DNA of 64,000 nucleotides from contig CP136069.1 in assembly GCA_032622095.1 (NCBI GenBank), positions 808,001 through 872,000 on the forward strand, given 5' to 3'. Shown here piece after piece: positions 43,051 through 56,990 of the stretch; positions within the stretch are counted from its first letter, which is position 1, and every line of letters begins with the position of its first letter. Source of the DNA: Siphonodentalium dalli (Eukaryota > Mollusca > Scaphopoda > Gadilida > Siphonodentaliidae). The notes under the pieces are model-generated. The model saw only the letters and a program-made list of their open reading frames with translations. It had not been told where the DNA came from and did not search any database. A program made the position numbers and the translations under genes.

Positions 43051-45440
43051 GCAAGCCAGAATTTAGTCATATTTGGTGACTGGGATTGAGGTCACCAAAT
43101 CAAATGAAAGTGTCAATGACACTGTAGCTCAACTTAGGTAGGGGAATAATTTAATGGTTGACAGCAAATGGAGGAATAGGAAAGGTGCCAATTGAAATGT
43201 CTAACCTACGTCAAAGGATTTAGTCATACAAAGAGTAAAATCCAAAATGGCTGCTGGCGGCCATGTTTTTCGGCCAATTTACCCCCAAAAGGACTCGTTC
43301 CCATCTACGTGTCATTGTTAACATCCATGACAAATTTTATGAAGATCTGACCAAAGTTACGACCTACAAATTTCATGATGATCAGACGAACAGTAGACCG
43401 CGCCAATGGATTGAATTTTGAAATCCAAGATGGCCACTAGCAGCCATGTTTTTTTGCCGAATGACCCCAAAATTACTCGTTCCCATCTACATGTCAATGT
43501 CAACATTCATGACAAATTTAACAAGAGATGGACTGTCGTCCGGTGCATACCCCCTCGTGGCATACCGCCTAGTGTGGGCACATCTATAACTTATGATGGC
43601 TATACTCAGACATATGGACCCAGAAATCAGCATTTTCATATAAACAAAGATGAATAACTATAGAACAAAAAACCAAAACAAACATTTGAATGTGCCATTA
43701 ACTGTCCCCATAGTGGTGAACATCCATACAAAATTTCATTGAGATCCGAGCATTACTGTTCAAGTTATGAGCTGAACAGACATCGGATGGATCAAACAGC
43801 CAACATTTCCAGATAAACAAAGATGAATTACTCTAGAATGGAAAAGCAGAACAGAACAATGTAACCCTCTATTGAATGTCCTCATAGCAGTGAATATCCA
43901 TACCAAATTCCATTGAGATCCCAGCACAATTGTTGAAGCTATGACATGAACAGACACCAGACGGACCAAAAAGCCAACATTTCCAGATGAACAAAGATGA
44001 ATAACTCTAGCGGAACAAAACGATGGAAACCTCTTTTTAATGTCGTTATAGTAGTGAACATCCATACCAAATCCCATTGAGATCCCAGTACAACTGTCGA
44101 AGTTACGACATGAACAGACACCAAAAAAGTCAACATTTCCAGATGAACAAAGATGTATAACTCTAGAATGGAAAATCCGAACAAAACGATGGAACCCTCT
44201 ATTGAATGCCCTCATAGTAGTGAACATCCATACAAAATTTCATTGAGATCCGAGCACTACTGTTCAGGTTATGACATGAACAGACACCAGATGGACCAAA
44301 AATCCAACATTTCAAGATAAACAAAGATGAATAACTCTAGAATGGAAAATCCGAACAAAACGATGGAACCCTCTATTTAATGTCCTCATAGTTGTGAACA
44401 TCCACACCAAATTTGGTTGAGATCCCAGCACAACTGATGAAGTTACAACATGAACAGACACCAGACGGACCAAAAAGCCACTATTTCCAGATAAACAAAG
44501 ATGAATAACTCTAGAATGGAAAATCCAAACAAAACGACTGACTCAGGACGCACAGACGGACGGACAGGTGCAAAACAGTATGCCCCCCTTTTTTAAAAAT
44601 GAAAGTGTCAATGACACTGTAGCTCAACTTAGGTAGGGGAATAATTTAATGGTTGACAGTAAATGGAGGAATAGGAAAGGTGCTAATTGAAATGTCTAAC
44701 CAGCGCCAAAGGATTTAGTGATGCAAAGAGTAAAATACAAGATGGCTGCTCGTGGCCATTTTTTTTGGCCAATTGACCCCAAAAGGACTCGTTTCCCATC
44801 TACGTATAATTGTTAACATCCATGACAAATTTTATGAAGATCTGACCAAAGCTACGACCTGCAAATTTCATGATGATCAGACGAACAGTACGACCTGTAG
44901 ACCGCGCCAATGGATTGAATTTTGAAATCCAAGATGGCCGCTGGCAGCCATGTTTTTTGGCCGAATGACCCCACAATGATTCGTTCCCATCTACATGTCA
45001 ATGTCAACATTCATGACAAATTTCATAAAGATTAGACCAAAGGTACAACCTGTAGCCAGTGCCAAAGGATTTAGTCATGCAAAGAGTAAAATCCAAGATG
45101 GCTGTTGGCGGCCATGTTTTTTGGCCGAATGACCCCACAATGATTCGTTCCCATCTACATGTCAATGTCAACATTCATGACAAATTTCAAAAAGATTAGA
45201 CCAAAGGTACAACCTGTAGCCCGCGCCAAAGGATTTAGTCATGCAAAGAGTAAAATCCAAGATGGCTGCTGGCGGCCATGTTTATTGGCCGAACAACCCC
45301 AAAATGACTCGTTCCCATCTACATGTCAATATTAACATCCATGACAAATTTAATGATGATCAGACGAACAGTACGACCTGTAGCCCGCGCCCAATGGATT
45401 GAATCTTGAAATCCAAGATGGCTGCCAAGCCTGGATATAA
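43051..45440 (+). repeat. Degenerate 160-180 bp repeat field
   Basis: Two interleaved families. One carries AATCCAAGATGGCTGC and GGCCATGTTTTTTGGCC (43230-43450, 44720-45420). The other carries AACTCTAGAATGGAAAA and CATGAACAGACACCAGA at 163-178 bp spacing (43773-44530), ending in a GACGGACGGACAG tract. Long open frames here (for example 155 codons) follow the repeat period and have no domain. Confidence 0.75.
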
Positions 45441-47299
45441 GAGGTCGGACACGGTCATTGACCGAGCCAAATACACCGATGACCGGCGCCGCCTTATTAT
45501 CGTCCGTCAGTTTGTCCGGCACCCATTATCTTCACAAAAAATATATAATTAAGGGGAAAACAACAAGTAGATGTATTATCCGCAGCAAAGACATTCAATT
45601 ACCACTACTGTGCACTAAATATCAAATCCCCCCACCAATACAACGTGTTTTACCGAAAACCTCTAACCTAAATTGTCCGCGATTGATGATAGTCATAGAA
45701 CGACCTGGTAATTATGGCTTACGCCATACAGGTCGTAGCGCGGGTCTTCTATCAGCTTAGACAACTATCTAATTTTTTTAAATACACTTAATTTTAAGAA
45801 TCAACTAACACAGTCATTAATGTTAACAATATTGCAATATATATTAGCTCTGACACCTACCAGAACGTGTGTATAATTCCGTAATAATTTAATAAAAAAA
45901 ATCCAGTCGGAAAACATGTTGACAAAACGTGGTTAAATGGCCGAAGCAGGAGGAGCTAACATATCACATGACTACGTGCAGTTCGTGCATGGCAAACATG
46001 ATTCTGCAACTCGCATTACTGTACCAGGATGTTAACTGTACGCATGTGTAACAAATTGGAGTTGGTAATTTGTAAAAATTACACGCATGTGCAGATTGTA
46101 GTTCCCCTCAACTTGAATTGTATCAGGGCAACCTGAATTGTACACTCAATGTGAACGCATGTGATTACCTTGCCGTGCGCACAGGGAACTCACAGGGAGA
46201 TTCATGAAATTACGGTGTCACATCCAATGGTTGACGAACACACGACATGTCAGTGTTTACGTTCTGTTATTTGTCGGATTTTAATATGAGCTTCAGCTAA
46301 AAGTGATGTAAAACACCATAATTCATAACATGGTACATCAATGAATCTAATTTGTGCATTGGAATGGGCTAAAAAACAACTAATTGCTGCTATTTATTGA
46401 TACCAGGTAAATGACAGACACCCTTTTCAAATGTCAGACGCCGAATTTTTGGTGCCTGTCATTGTGTCAGACACTAAAAAAAAAATTATATCCAGACTTG
46501 ATGGCTGCCAGTGGCCATGTTTTTTGGACGAATGACCCCAAAATGACTCATTCATGACAAATTTCATAAAGATCAGACCAAAGGTACGACCTGTAGCCCG
46601 CGCCAAAGGAAATTGTTGACGGACACACGCATGACGGACGCCAAACCATGGCAATAGCTCAAACTTACAAAAGTAAATTGAGCTAAAAAGGGCGGGGACA
46701 GTGACATACCTACTTCCCTCCATAGTGAATTCTAAAGCATCTTCTCAAGAACCATCGGGGGTAATTAACTCATATTTTGTATGGGGGTTCTTAGGGTGAC
46801 TAGGGATTTTCCATCCATAGCAATTCTTCATAGGTCTCCAGCACCTGAAGATTGAGTTGGTCATATTTGGCGTTATGGTCCCTATGTGACTGGGATACAG
46901 ATTTGTTAAAAAAGGGTCACCATGTCAAATAAGGCATAACCAGCGAAATAACTATTTCCATTCTTAAAAGAACTGAATGGGCTCATATTTGGTGTGGGGC
47001 TTCGATGGAATGACAAAATTTATAGATTGAAATTGCGTTTGATAAGTTTAATAAATAAATAAATCCTATTTACATAACATACAGGTTAGTTACATTCATA
47101 CTCATACTAACAAGAGGACGCCATGGTTCCGTAGATATGATGCCCATATGGGTTTGACATTCATACTCAGTCATAACAAGCGGCATAGCAACTGTGGTTT
47201 AATATTTGATGCTCAGAAGTAAGATACATTCATAAATATACTAAATAATAAAAAGAGGCCACAGCGGTTCCATAGATGTGATGCCCATACCAGTTAGAT
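45441..47299. other. No gene seen; short repeat scrap
   Basis: Mostly non-repetitive sequence. 46495-46640 is another copy of the field repeat (GGCCATGTTTTTTGGAC..), and several open frames under 100 codons show no domain. Confidence 0.5.
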
Positions 47300-47945
47300 A
47301 CATTTATACTCATACTAAATCACAACAAGAGACTGATATGATATTCATTAAGGTAATATGCATTCATTCTCAGACAATGCACAACAAGAGGCCGCCGTGG
47401 TTCAGCAGATGTGATGCCCAAACAAGTTAGATACATTTATACTCATACTAAATCACAACAAGAGACTGATATGATATTCATTAAGGTAAGTTGCATTCAT
47501 TCTCAGACAATGCACAACAAGAGGCCGCCATGGTTCAGCAGATGTGATGCCCAAACAAGTTAGATACATGTATACTCATACTAAATCACAACAAGAGACT
47601 GATATGATATTCATTAAGGTAAGATGCATTCATTCTCAGACAATGCACAACAAGAGGCCACCGTGGTTCAGCAGATGTGATGCCCAAACAAGTTAGATAC
47701 ACTTATACTCATACTAAATCACAACAAGAGACTGCCATGGTTCTGCAGATGTGATGCCCGAACAAGTCAGATACATTTATACTCGTACTAAATCACAAAG
47801 AGGCTGATATGATATTGATAAAGGTAAGGTGCATTCATTCCCATACAATGCACACCAAGAGGCCACCGTGGTTCTGCAGATGCGATGGCAAGTTAGATAC
47901 ATTTATACTCATAGTAAATCACAACAAGGTTGGTATGATATTGAT
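47300..47945 (+). repeat. About 120-135 bp tandem repeat
   Basis: Roughly five copies containing TAGATACATTTATACTCAT, AATCACAACAAGAGACTG and GAGGCCGCC..GGTTCAGCAG, increasingly variable to the right. Confidence 0.8.
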
Positions 47946-48034
47946 AAAGGTAAGACGTATTTTGCATGAATGTTCTGGGGCTATTAAGCTCAGACAAATG
48001 TAAATTCACGTTCACTGACATCAGTCCACATGGA

Positions 48035-48590
48035 CAGGACACATGGATAGACAGATTTTCCTCCCAGGATAGACAGATTCCACCCAGGACACATGGATAG
48101 ATAGATTTCTCCCTGGACAGACGGATACCCCCAGGACACATGGAGAGACAGATCCCCCCCAAGGATGCATGTATAGACAGATTCCCCCATGGCACATGTA
48201 CAGACAGATCCCCCCAAGCCACAATGGATAGAAGGATACCACCAGGACACATGGACAGACAGATTTCCCCCAGGCTATATGGATATACAGATCACCCCCA
48301 TGATAGATAGATTCCCCCAGGACACATGTATAGACGGATTCCCCAGGACACATGGGCAGACCTAGATTCCTCCCAGGACACATGGACAGCGAATTACCCC
48401 CAGGACACATGGACAGACAGATTCCTCCAGGATACATGGACAGACAGATTTCCCCCAGGACACATGGACAGACGGATTCCCCCAGGATACTTTGATAGAC
48501 GGATTCCCCCCAGGACACATGGACAGAGATTCCTCCCAGGATAGACAGATTTCCCCCACTGCTGTTACTGACATCCGGACACATGGACAT
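48035..48590 (+). repeat. About 28-bp minisatellite
   Basis: About 18 units of CCCCCAGGACACATGGACAG plus AGATT variants. The 189-codon minus-strand and other frames are low-complexity products of the repeat. Confidence 0.9.
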
Positions 48591-48689
48591 CTGGACTTCT
48601 TTTGTTATATAATAATTACATCCACTTTATATTCTATAACATTTTTCCGTTGGTTTCCAAAATGCTAATATGTTTAACCCTTTCATGAT

Positions 48690-50275
48690 GGGAGTTGCGC
48701 TGGTGAAGCATTAAAGATCCTGTGCTAGTGCATTCCCATAAGGAGACTTGCGTATATAAGAGGATGCACTGGCTTACAAGATCAAGGTAAATATTGTTAG
48801 GCCAATGCTTCCTCTTATATATGCGCGGCTCCCTATGGCACAGGGTTTTCGCAAAATTTCAGGAAGCTCCAGTCATGGAAGGGTTAAATAGGATAATTAC
48901 ATTAGGGCAGAAGTAAACGTAAGAATTTCATCACAACATCATGCAACATCGTGGCAATGGCATGATCAAGTTCACAATATATGATGATATCTCCAAATCA
49001 AAATGAATTTACAGATTGATATTTTTCACTCGATGTCATAATATATAAGTATTAACTTTGGTTTCTTAATATAATTACAAAGAATCGTGCTAAATCGCAA
49101 ACTGTTTATAAAATGTAATTTATAGGTTTGTGGTTCAACATAAATAATGTCTATAAACTGTGACATTACATTAGGAAACCAAGATTATCCCTTATATAAA
49201 AGTTTTTCATTCAAATACATGTTACATCTTAAGCTAGCACAAAACATTTGGTAACCATCATTTTTGGTATATCTAAGATGTTGTCCTCCTCTTGACTTGC
49301 ATTGAATGAATACTCCACCTCAACTAGATTGCATTCACTGACATTCATACAGATGGAAAGACTGTCAAGCCGGAAAGTACATTTCACCACAAATAATACA
49401 TTTAATTATAAGATTCTCCATTCACTGACATTTAGATAGATGTTACATCAACATCACAAAAGCCAGTAATAGTTGCCATAGCAAATAGCAACCTGTATAG
49501 CAAATGTTTTCTCTTACACTAATCAGGTCATGTGACTCGGTAATGCAAAGGACGGTTCAGTAATAATTTCTCTATTTAACACTTTCATGACTGGAGCTAC
49601 CGGAAATTTGCAAAACCCTGTGCCAGTGCATCTCTTATATATGCGAGTCACCCATTGGGAGCCTCGCATATATCAGAGAATGCATTGGCCTAACAATATT
49701 TAACTTGATCTTGTAAGCCAGAACATTCTCTAATATATGAGAGGCTCCCTATGGGAGACTCGCATATATAAGAGAATGCATGGCACAGGATCTTTAATGC
49801 TGCACCAGCACAGCTCCCATCATGAATGGGTTAAAGAAGTATTCATGGTTCCAGTTATACCGACATTGCTGGCACTGTAGCCAAACTCGGAGAGAGGGGA
49901 TAATTCCAAATATGGAGCGATAAAGAATGCGGAAAGTTTAAATGTCTAAATAATACCAGAGGTCAGCCATAAGGTTGGGATCAGTTCGCTAAAAAATGTT
50001 GGCTGTAGGACATGGCGAAATATTAGTGATGGAAAGAGTAAAATCCATTGATAGGCCATCAGCTATGTTTTTGATTGAAAATCATTCAAATTAGATAACT
50101 ACTATCTAGAATTCAACCTGAATATGTCTGTAAATTTTCAAAACATTTCGCCGATAAATGTTGAATGCATGCTGTGCCGATGGTTTCAAATTTGAAATTC
50201 ACGATGGCCGCTAGTGGCTGGATTTGTAAAGAAATTTGTAAAATTGCTCCCCCTGAAAATTAATATGAAGTTTTG
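48690..50275. other. Gene-free, P4 foldbacks and repeat scraps
   Basis: P4 foldbacks at 48690-48880 and 49578-49830. 49980-50260 is a degenerate copy of the field repeat seen at 43051-45440. 48890-49560 shows nothing recognisable. Confidence 0.5.
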
Positions 50276-53200
50276 TGAGAGAGAGAGAGAGAGAGATAAT
50301 TTATTGACAAAAAGCAACTCCAACAAAATATGCACAAATAATAATGAAGATAATAAAGTTAATACAGATTAAAAGAAAATACAACAAAATCTATGCTAAC
50401 CCATCTGGGATAACTATCCACCAGATGGGCTGATTGCTCCTTGCCTGGGGAGGGCATATCCAATAATTGGCTGTCTTACTGCCCACCCCAATTAGTCATT
50501 AAAATAACACTCTGCTCTGCCTGGAAGCTGTGTGGACGATGGTATATTATATAGAATAACTGTGGTCAATTATAAAATATACAATTTTGTATATAGGATA
50601 ATTTAGGAATGAATTCGAAATCAAGGGAGCATACGGATGAGTGACCACGCGAGTTTAACCTATATATTTATATCGATTGGTCATATCACGCAAAACTCTG
50701 TATGTATTACTTGTATTTACAATCATTAATTAGAAAAGCCACGGTCATAAATTTAGGTGAATAACTCGCGAGGTTCCATTGGATGAGATCCAGTCAGAAA
50801 ATCATACATTAGCTGGAGCAATGTACGATGGAAAATGTCATTGGTGTAGTTGAATAATATGGCACGAGAGCCATAAACATTTATATAATACATGTATATA
50901 TACATAATAGATGGGAATATTATTATGGGCATTCCGGGAAATATGGATTTGTACAAGTTACTTCAGTGGGATAGGAACTAATACATTCACTAATGAACTT
51001 TCTCCTGAATATCTCCCGAAAGGGCTCTTCTCGAAGCTTTTTGTTTAAGTCATTCCATATGGCAGGAAATTTAAAAGTTGGAAAGGAGTCAAGCGATTTT
51101 ATTCGTGATTTGGCAATTTTGAACAAACCCTTTTGACGAGTGTTCCCTTGATTAATTGCAAAGTAGAATTTAAACGATGCAGGCAGTCTATCATTTCTCC
51201 AGTCTAACATTAAAAGGGATATTCCAAGTTTGTGAATGTCATTTAATTTTAATATGTTATTTCTACTGAAGAGGGGGTCAGTGTGTGAATTATATTTTTT
51301 ATTGTTGAGAATTCTTATTGACTTTTTTTGAAGTAGGAATAGTTTGTGGGCGTGCCTACTATGACCCCAAATTTCTATGCCATATAAGAGATAACTATGT
51401 ACAAGCGAGTGGTAAAGTGTCTTCAGAGCATTAAATGGGAGAATTTTTTTTACTTTGTTCAATGCGAAATTTGCATTCGCTACTTTAGAGCAAAGTTTGG
51501 AGATGTGCACATTATAGTTGAGGTTTTCATCCATTTCAATGCCTAGGAATTTTACACTTTTCTCCCTAAAATCTTCGCCTACTCGCTCAACAGGAATATT
51601 ATTAATTACAAGATTAATTTGTGCGCTTTTCGGTACCAATTTTGAAGGATCAAATAGAATGTAGCGTGTTTTGTTAGCATTTAAGGAAAGGCGGTTGGCA
51701 CAACACCATTGGAAGAGCTTTTGTAGTTCAAGGTTTATTTCACGTTCTAGTTTCAAGATATTGGTATCGGATTTGTACACTGTTGTGTCATCAGCAAATG
51801 ATAAGGGATTCAAATTTGTTGAGTTTCGAATATCATTCGCATACAATAAAAAAAGGAGAGGACCCAATATGGACCCCTGAGGGACCCCAAGACTAATATC
51901 CATAGTAGGAGACCGACAGTCGTGCATGGCAATGTATTGCTTCCGGTCAGTCAAGTAGTTCCGGAACCAATCGTTCGATATACCTCTTATACCATAATGG
52001 TGAAGTTTTTTCAAGAGAATACTATGGTCAATTGTATCAAATGCTTTTGATAGGTCTAAGAAAACTGCCATGGTAAAGTCTTTTGATCTTTTGTTGTTCT
52101 CTATACAAATATTTTCGAGTAAATGGAAGATTGGATGGATTGTTGAATGGTTTTTCCTGAATCCATATTGATGCTGGTGTAAGATATTTTGTTTGTCGAC
52201 AAAGTGAATAAGCCTATTATACATAGCCTTTTCCAGTAATTTAGAAAACGAAGGTAGGATACTGATTGGCCTATAGTTGTCCAGAGTTTGACGATTTCCA
52301 GATTTATGAACTGGTACTACCTTTGCAATTTTCATTTCCGAAGGAACTATTCCAGTTTCAAAAGATCTATTAATTATATGTGATAGAGGATTAGCAATTT
52401 CGGTACTAATCAACTTGACAGTGAAATGGATATATTGTCGTGTCCACAACTCTGTTTGGAATGTAATGCATTTGACAATGTAACTATTTCTGCGGATGAT
52501 GTCGGGAACATACAAAAGCTCTTCATATACGAACCCTTCAGATATGATTCTGCCGTCCTGCCAGCGATAGGTATATTGGAAGATACACGACTGCCTACAT
52601 CTGCGAAAAATTTGTTAAATTCTTCAGTAATATCATGGGCATTAGTTTTATCAACTCCATTAACAGATATTATATTCGGCATGCTTTGCTTTCGTCCCCG
52701 TTTAATAACTGTATTTATAATTTCCCATGTTTTCTTCATATTGCGCCTATTATATTCCAAAATCTGCTTATAATAAGTTAATTTACAGTAACGTTTTGCT
52801 TTATTGAAAACTTTACAGTATTTTTTGTATGTTTCTCTATTCAGGCTATTTGGTGTTTTAAGATATTTTTTATACAAACGATGTTTCATATCTGATGAGG
52901 CTAAAAGACCATTTGTCATCCATTTATGCTTCTTAACATGCTTCTTTGATTTGTTGGAAATTAATGGAAAGGATTTCTGAAATGCAGTCTGGACTATCTC
53001 AGAGAATTTAGTATATGAATAATTTGGATCGAGTTCATTGAGTATTGGAGAGAAGTCGGCAGCAAGCAAGCAGCGTTTGAAGTCATCCATATGTTTTTTT
53101 GTGAATTGCCTTTTAGATTTCATATCTGGTTTACATAAAGTATCATTGAAATTTTCCATGTAATAGACTCCAAAATGATCAGATACATCAGTCAGAATAA

Positions 53201-53656
53201 TACCAGCTTCCATCTTGTTTTCGCAATTATTGCTATAAATATGGTCAATGAGTGTAGCAGAGTATCCAGTTACTCGTGTCGGTTTATAGATAACTGGTTG
53301 AAAACAGTCAGAGTACATGTTATTGAGAAATTCATTCGTTTTGGAATGTGATTCTGATTTTAAAAGGTTAATATTAAAATCACCTAGAATCAGGGCACGT
53401 TTTCCGGAAGATCGCAGAGAATTTGTAAAACTCTCCATTTTCTGTATAAAGGCATCCAAATCAGCAAGTGGTGGGGTATTTGGTCGATATATCGATGCAC
53501 ATATGAAACTTTTGTTTCTTCCAAAAAATATTTCTACAACAATTGATTCAAATACGTGAGGAATAAAAACAGACAAGTCATCTCTAATTGTGAACTTCAA
53601 ATCATCTCGAATAAACATGCCCACTCCCCCTCTACCGTCGTCCCCCTCTGGTCTAG

Positions 53657-55126
53657 TCTATCTATCTATACTATATATTTTGAGACTTCGTATATATGTG
53701 TGTACTTCATAGAATCCAAAACGACTGGTCCGATCGAGCTCAAACTTCGTATATAAGGGTAAAAAACCACGGGGGTCGTCCGCGTAGCATTATGGAGACG
53801 CTCAGAGCACTATTTCTCCACTCCCAATCATTTTATTGATCCGTAAACACGGAAGGGGTTAATCCAAGAAGAGTAACTCTACATCTGTATATGTATATTT
53901 TTTATAGCACAAATATGCCTTAAAGTGCCAAATAATTCACCACCTGCGTGTATTCAAGAATATGAATCACACCAAAATTAAGCGAATTGTATATGGAATG
54001 TGTATGTATAAGCTGCCATGTGTATATCATTCCCAGAATCCTACCATATCATGACATTCTATTAGTTAAAATAAAACACCATCAACTGTTGGGGGCATCG
54101 CGATATAGGCAAGCGAGCAAAGAGAGTTTAATGTCATCATACGCTATTTCGCTATTGCGAAATGGGTGATCGTTATATGTAGCATAATTACATTGAACGA
54201 CATATTTAATTATGTTTGTGTGTGAATAACGATGGTGAAGACTTCCAATAACATATTAAATGGTCAAATACGCGCTTTCATATCCGTATATTCAAAATAA
54301 TATCTATTTTACAAGCTCGACATGCCATCTTTGTGTATATGGTACACTACCGTTCCAACACATCTTGCTGATACTTCCGTTCCAACACATCTTGCTATTT
54401 ATCATTTTGCTGGTGAGAAAGTTTATGTTCACTTTGGTGCTATTTATATGCACAGAAAAAGGTACCATTACTCGGGAAAGCAACCTACTGAAATGCATAT
54501 AGATGTACGCGAATCATGTTGCGTTCTCACACAATGCAGTTATCCCAAATCCGCGCTCTTTAAAATACAATTGGCTGCATGGCTGGCCTACTTCTGATGG
54601 CACAGTATGTTACGCACCTGTCCGACTAAGTCACTTTGAACCCAAAATGTATACAAAATTCGCACAAGCTCTTCACATTGAAACGGGTACCCACAAGTGT
54701 GTGTTCTTTATAGACTCGGACCGATTGAGCTCAAACTTGGTGTCTACGGGAAGTGTCATGGACGGGTTAAAAACTTGGTATCTACGGGAAGTGTCATGGA
54801 CGGGTTCAATTGTGACCCCGACCTGACCTTGACCTTGAAAATTATCAATTCAAGGTCAAATTGGGTAAAATTGAAAAACAAAAAATTAAATTAAAAAATT
54901 AAAAAGGCACAATTAACTCATTGAAACAAAATATTAAATTAAAAAATTAATTAAAAGCATTAAGTAAAAAAGCCAGTAAATTAAAAAGGCCAATTAACTC
55001 ATTGAAAAACAAAAAATTTAAATTAAAAAATTAATTAAAAAAATTAAAAATTGTCATAAATTAATTAAAAAAATTAAAATTGTCATGTTTCTGACGATTG
55101 CCGCCAGTGGCGGGCTAACCTGCTAG
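53657..55126 (+). mobile_element. Helitron-like unit A of LINE insertion
   Basis: Starts TCTATCTATCTATACTATAT and ends with the CCGCC-AGT-GGCGG hairpin and CTAACCTGCTAG. It contains a short direct repeat (CGTTCCAACACATCTTGCT, twice, 54352-54395) and GACCTTGACCTTG. The 3' third is AT-rich runs of AAAATTAAA. Confidence 0.75.
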
Positions 55127-55812
55127 TCTCTTCTATATATTTTGAGAACTCCTTGTATTCGAGAGATAGCCCACACCCTCCGGACCTCAATGATATGATC
55201 GTGAATGAGTATTGATATACCCCACTAAACTTTGACAAACACCAGTAATGGTGTGTAGATCATTTACATATCTCTCCTATATATTTTGATACAATCTATC
55301 TAATTTACATATCTCTCTTATATATTTATGTTTGTGTGTGTGTTGTACTTCATACAAATCTACGATTCTCGACCGATCGGGACGAAACTTGGTACGTGTG
55401 TGTGGTTTGACCAGGCGGTGGTCGTTGTCGTATTGGCGAGACCGTGCGACGCCCGTGCAGCGCATGCGCAGACGAGATCTCGGAAACGGGTGGAGCTATC
55501 GACTTGAAATTTGCAATGTGAATGTATCTTGCGCCGGGTACAAATTTTATCGGGTCGCCGAGCCCGTGCGACGCCCGTGCAGCGCATGCGCAGACGAGAT
55601 CTCGGAAACGGGTGGAGCTATCGACTTGAAATTTGGCATGTGAATGTATCTTGCGCCGGGTACAAATTTTCATGAGCAGACCAGATCTCGGAAACTGGTG
55701 GAGCTACCGGGTACAAATTTTTCTTATTGAAACGCGTGGAGCTAAAAATTAAAAAAAAAAAATATAAATGTCATGTTTCGGACAAGCCGCCGGTGGCGGG
55801 CTAACCTGCTAG
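55127..55812 (+). mobile_element. Helitron-like unit B
   Basis: Starts TCTCTTCTATATATTTTGAG at the CTAG of unit A. It has two 122-bp modules with GCGCATGCGCAG, and ends at a CCGCCGGTGGCGGG hairpin and CTAACCTGCTAG. Confidence 0.75.
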
Positions 55813-56990
55813 TCTCTTCTATATATTTTGAGAACTCCTTGTATTCGAGAGATAGCCCACACCCTCCGGACCTCAATGATATGATCGTGAATGAGTATTG
55901 ATATACCCCACTAAACTTTGACAAACACCAGTAATGGTGTGTAGATCATTTACATATCTCTCCTATATATTTTGATACAATCTATCTAATTTACATATCT
56001 CTCTTATATATTTATGTTTGTGTGTGTGTTGTACTTCATACAAATCTACGATTCTCGACCGATCGGGACGAAACTTGGTACGTGTGTGTAGTTTGACCAG
56101 GCGGTGGTCGTTGTCGTATTGGCGACCCCGTGCAACGCCCGTGCAGCGCATGCGCAGACGAGATCTCGGAAACGGGTGGAGCTACCGACTTGAAATTTGC
56201 TATGTGAATGTATCTTGCGCCGGGTACAAATTGTATCGGGTCGCCGAGCCCGTGCGACGCCTGTGCAGCGCATGCGCAGACGAGATCTCGGAAACGGGTG
56301 GAGCTATCGACTTGAAATTTGCTATGTGAATGTATCTTGCGCCGGGTACAAATTTTATCGGGTCGCCGAGCCCGTGCGACGCCCGTGTAGCGCATGCGCA
56401 GACGAGATCTCAGAAACGGGTGGAGCTATCGACTTGAAATTTGGCATGTGAATGTATCTTGCGCCGGGTACAAATTTTCATGCGCAGACCAGATCTCGGA
56501 AACTGGTGGAGCTACCGGGTACAATTTTTTCTTATTGAAACGCGTGGAGCTAAAAATTTAAAAATTGCTATGTGAATGTATCTTGCGCCGGGTACAAATT
56601 TTATCGGGTCGCCGAGCCCGTGCGACGCCCGTGCGGCGCATGCGCAGACGAGATCTCGGAAATGGGTGGAGCTATCGACTTGAAATTTGCTATGTGAATG
56701 TATCTTGCGCCGGGTACTAATTTTATCGGGTCGCCGAGCCCGTGCGACGCCCGTGTAGCTCATGCGCAGACGAGATCTCGGAAACGGGTGGAGCTATCGA
56801 CTTGAAATTTGGCATGTGAATGTATCTTGCGCCGGGTACAAATTTTCATGCGCAGACCAGATCTCGGAAACTGGTGGAGCTACCGGGTACAAATTTTTTC
56901 TTATTGAAACGCGTGGAGCCAAAAATTAAAAAAATATATATATAAATGTCATGTTTCGGACAAGCCGCCGGTGGCGGGCTAACCTGCTAG
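55813..56990 (+). mobile_element. Helitron-like unit C
   Basis: Nearly identical to unit B at its start, with more 122-bp modules (56110-56900) and the same terminus. The extra length relative to B is module copy number. Confidence 0.75.

Noticed and set aside
43760-44227. 155-codon minus-strand open frame with repeated histidine-valine-rich segments
   Set aside because: It follows the 163-178 bp DNA repeat, and other frames there are equally open.
48021-48590. 189-codon cysteine/proline/glycine-rich open frame resembling a secreted repeat protein
   Set aside because: It is translation of the 28-bp minisatellite; several frames on both strands are open in the same way.
55277-56763. Arginine-rich open frames (MRCTGVARARRPDK..) in both orientations
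   Set aside because: They are repeats of the 122-bp Helitron module and occur in every Helitron copy.
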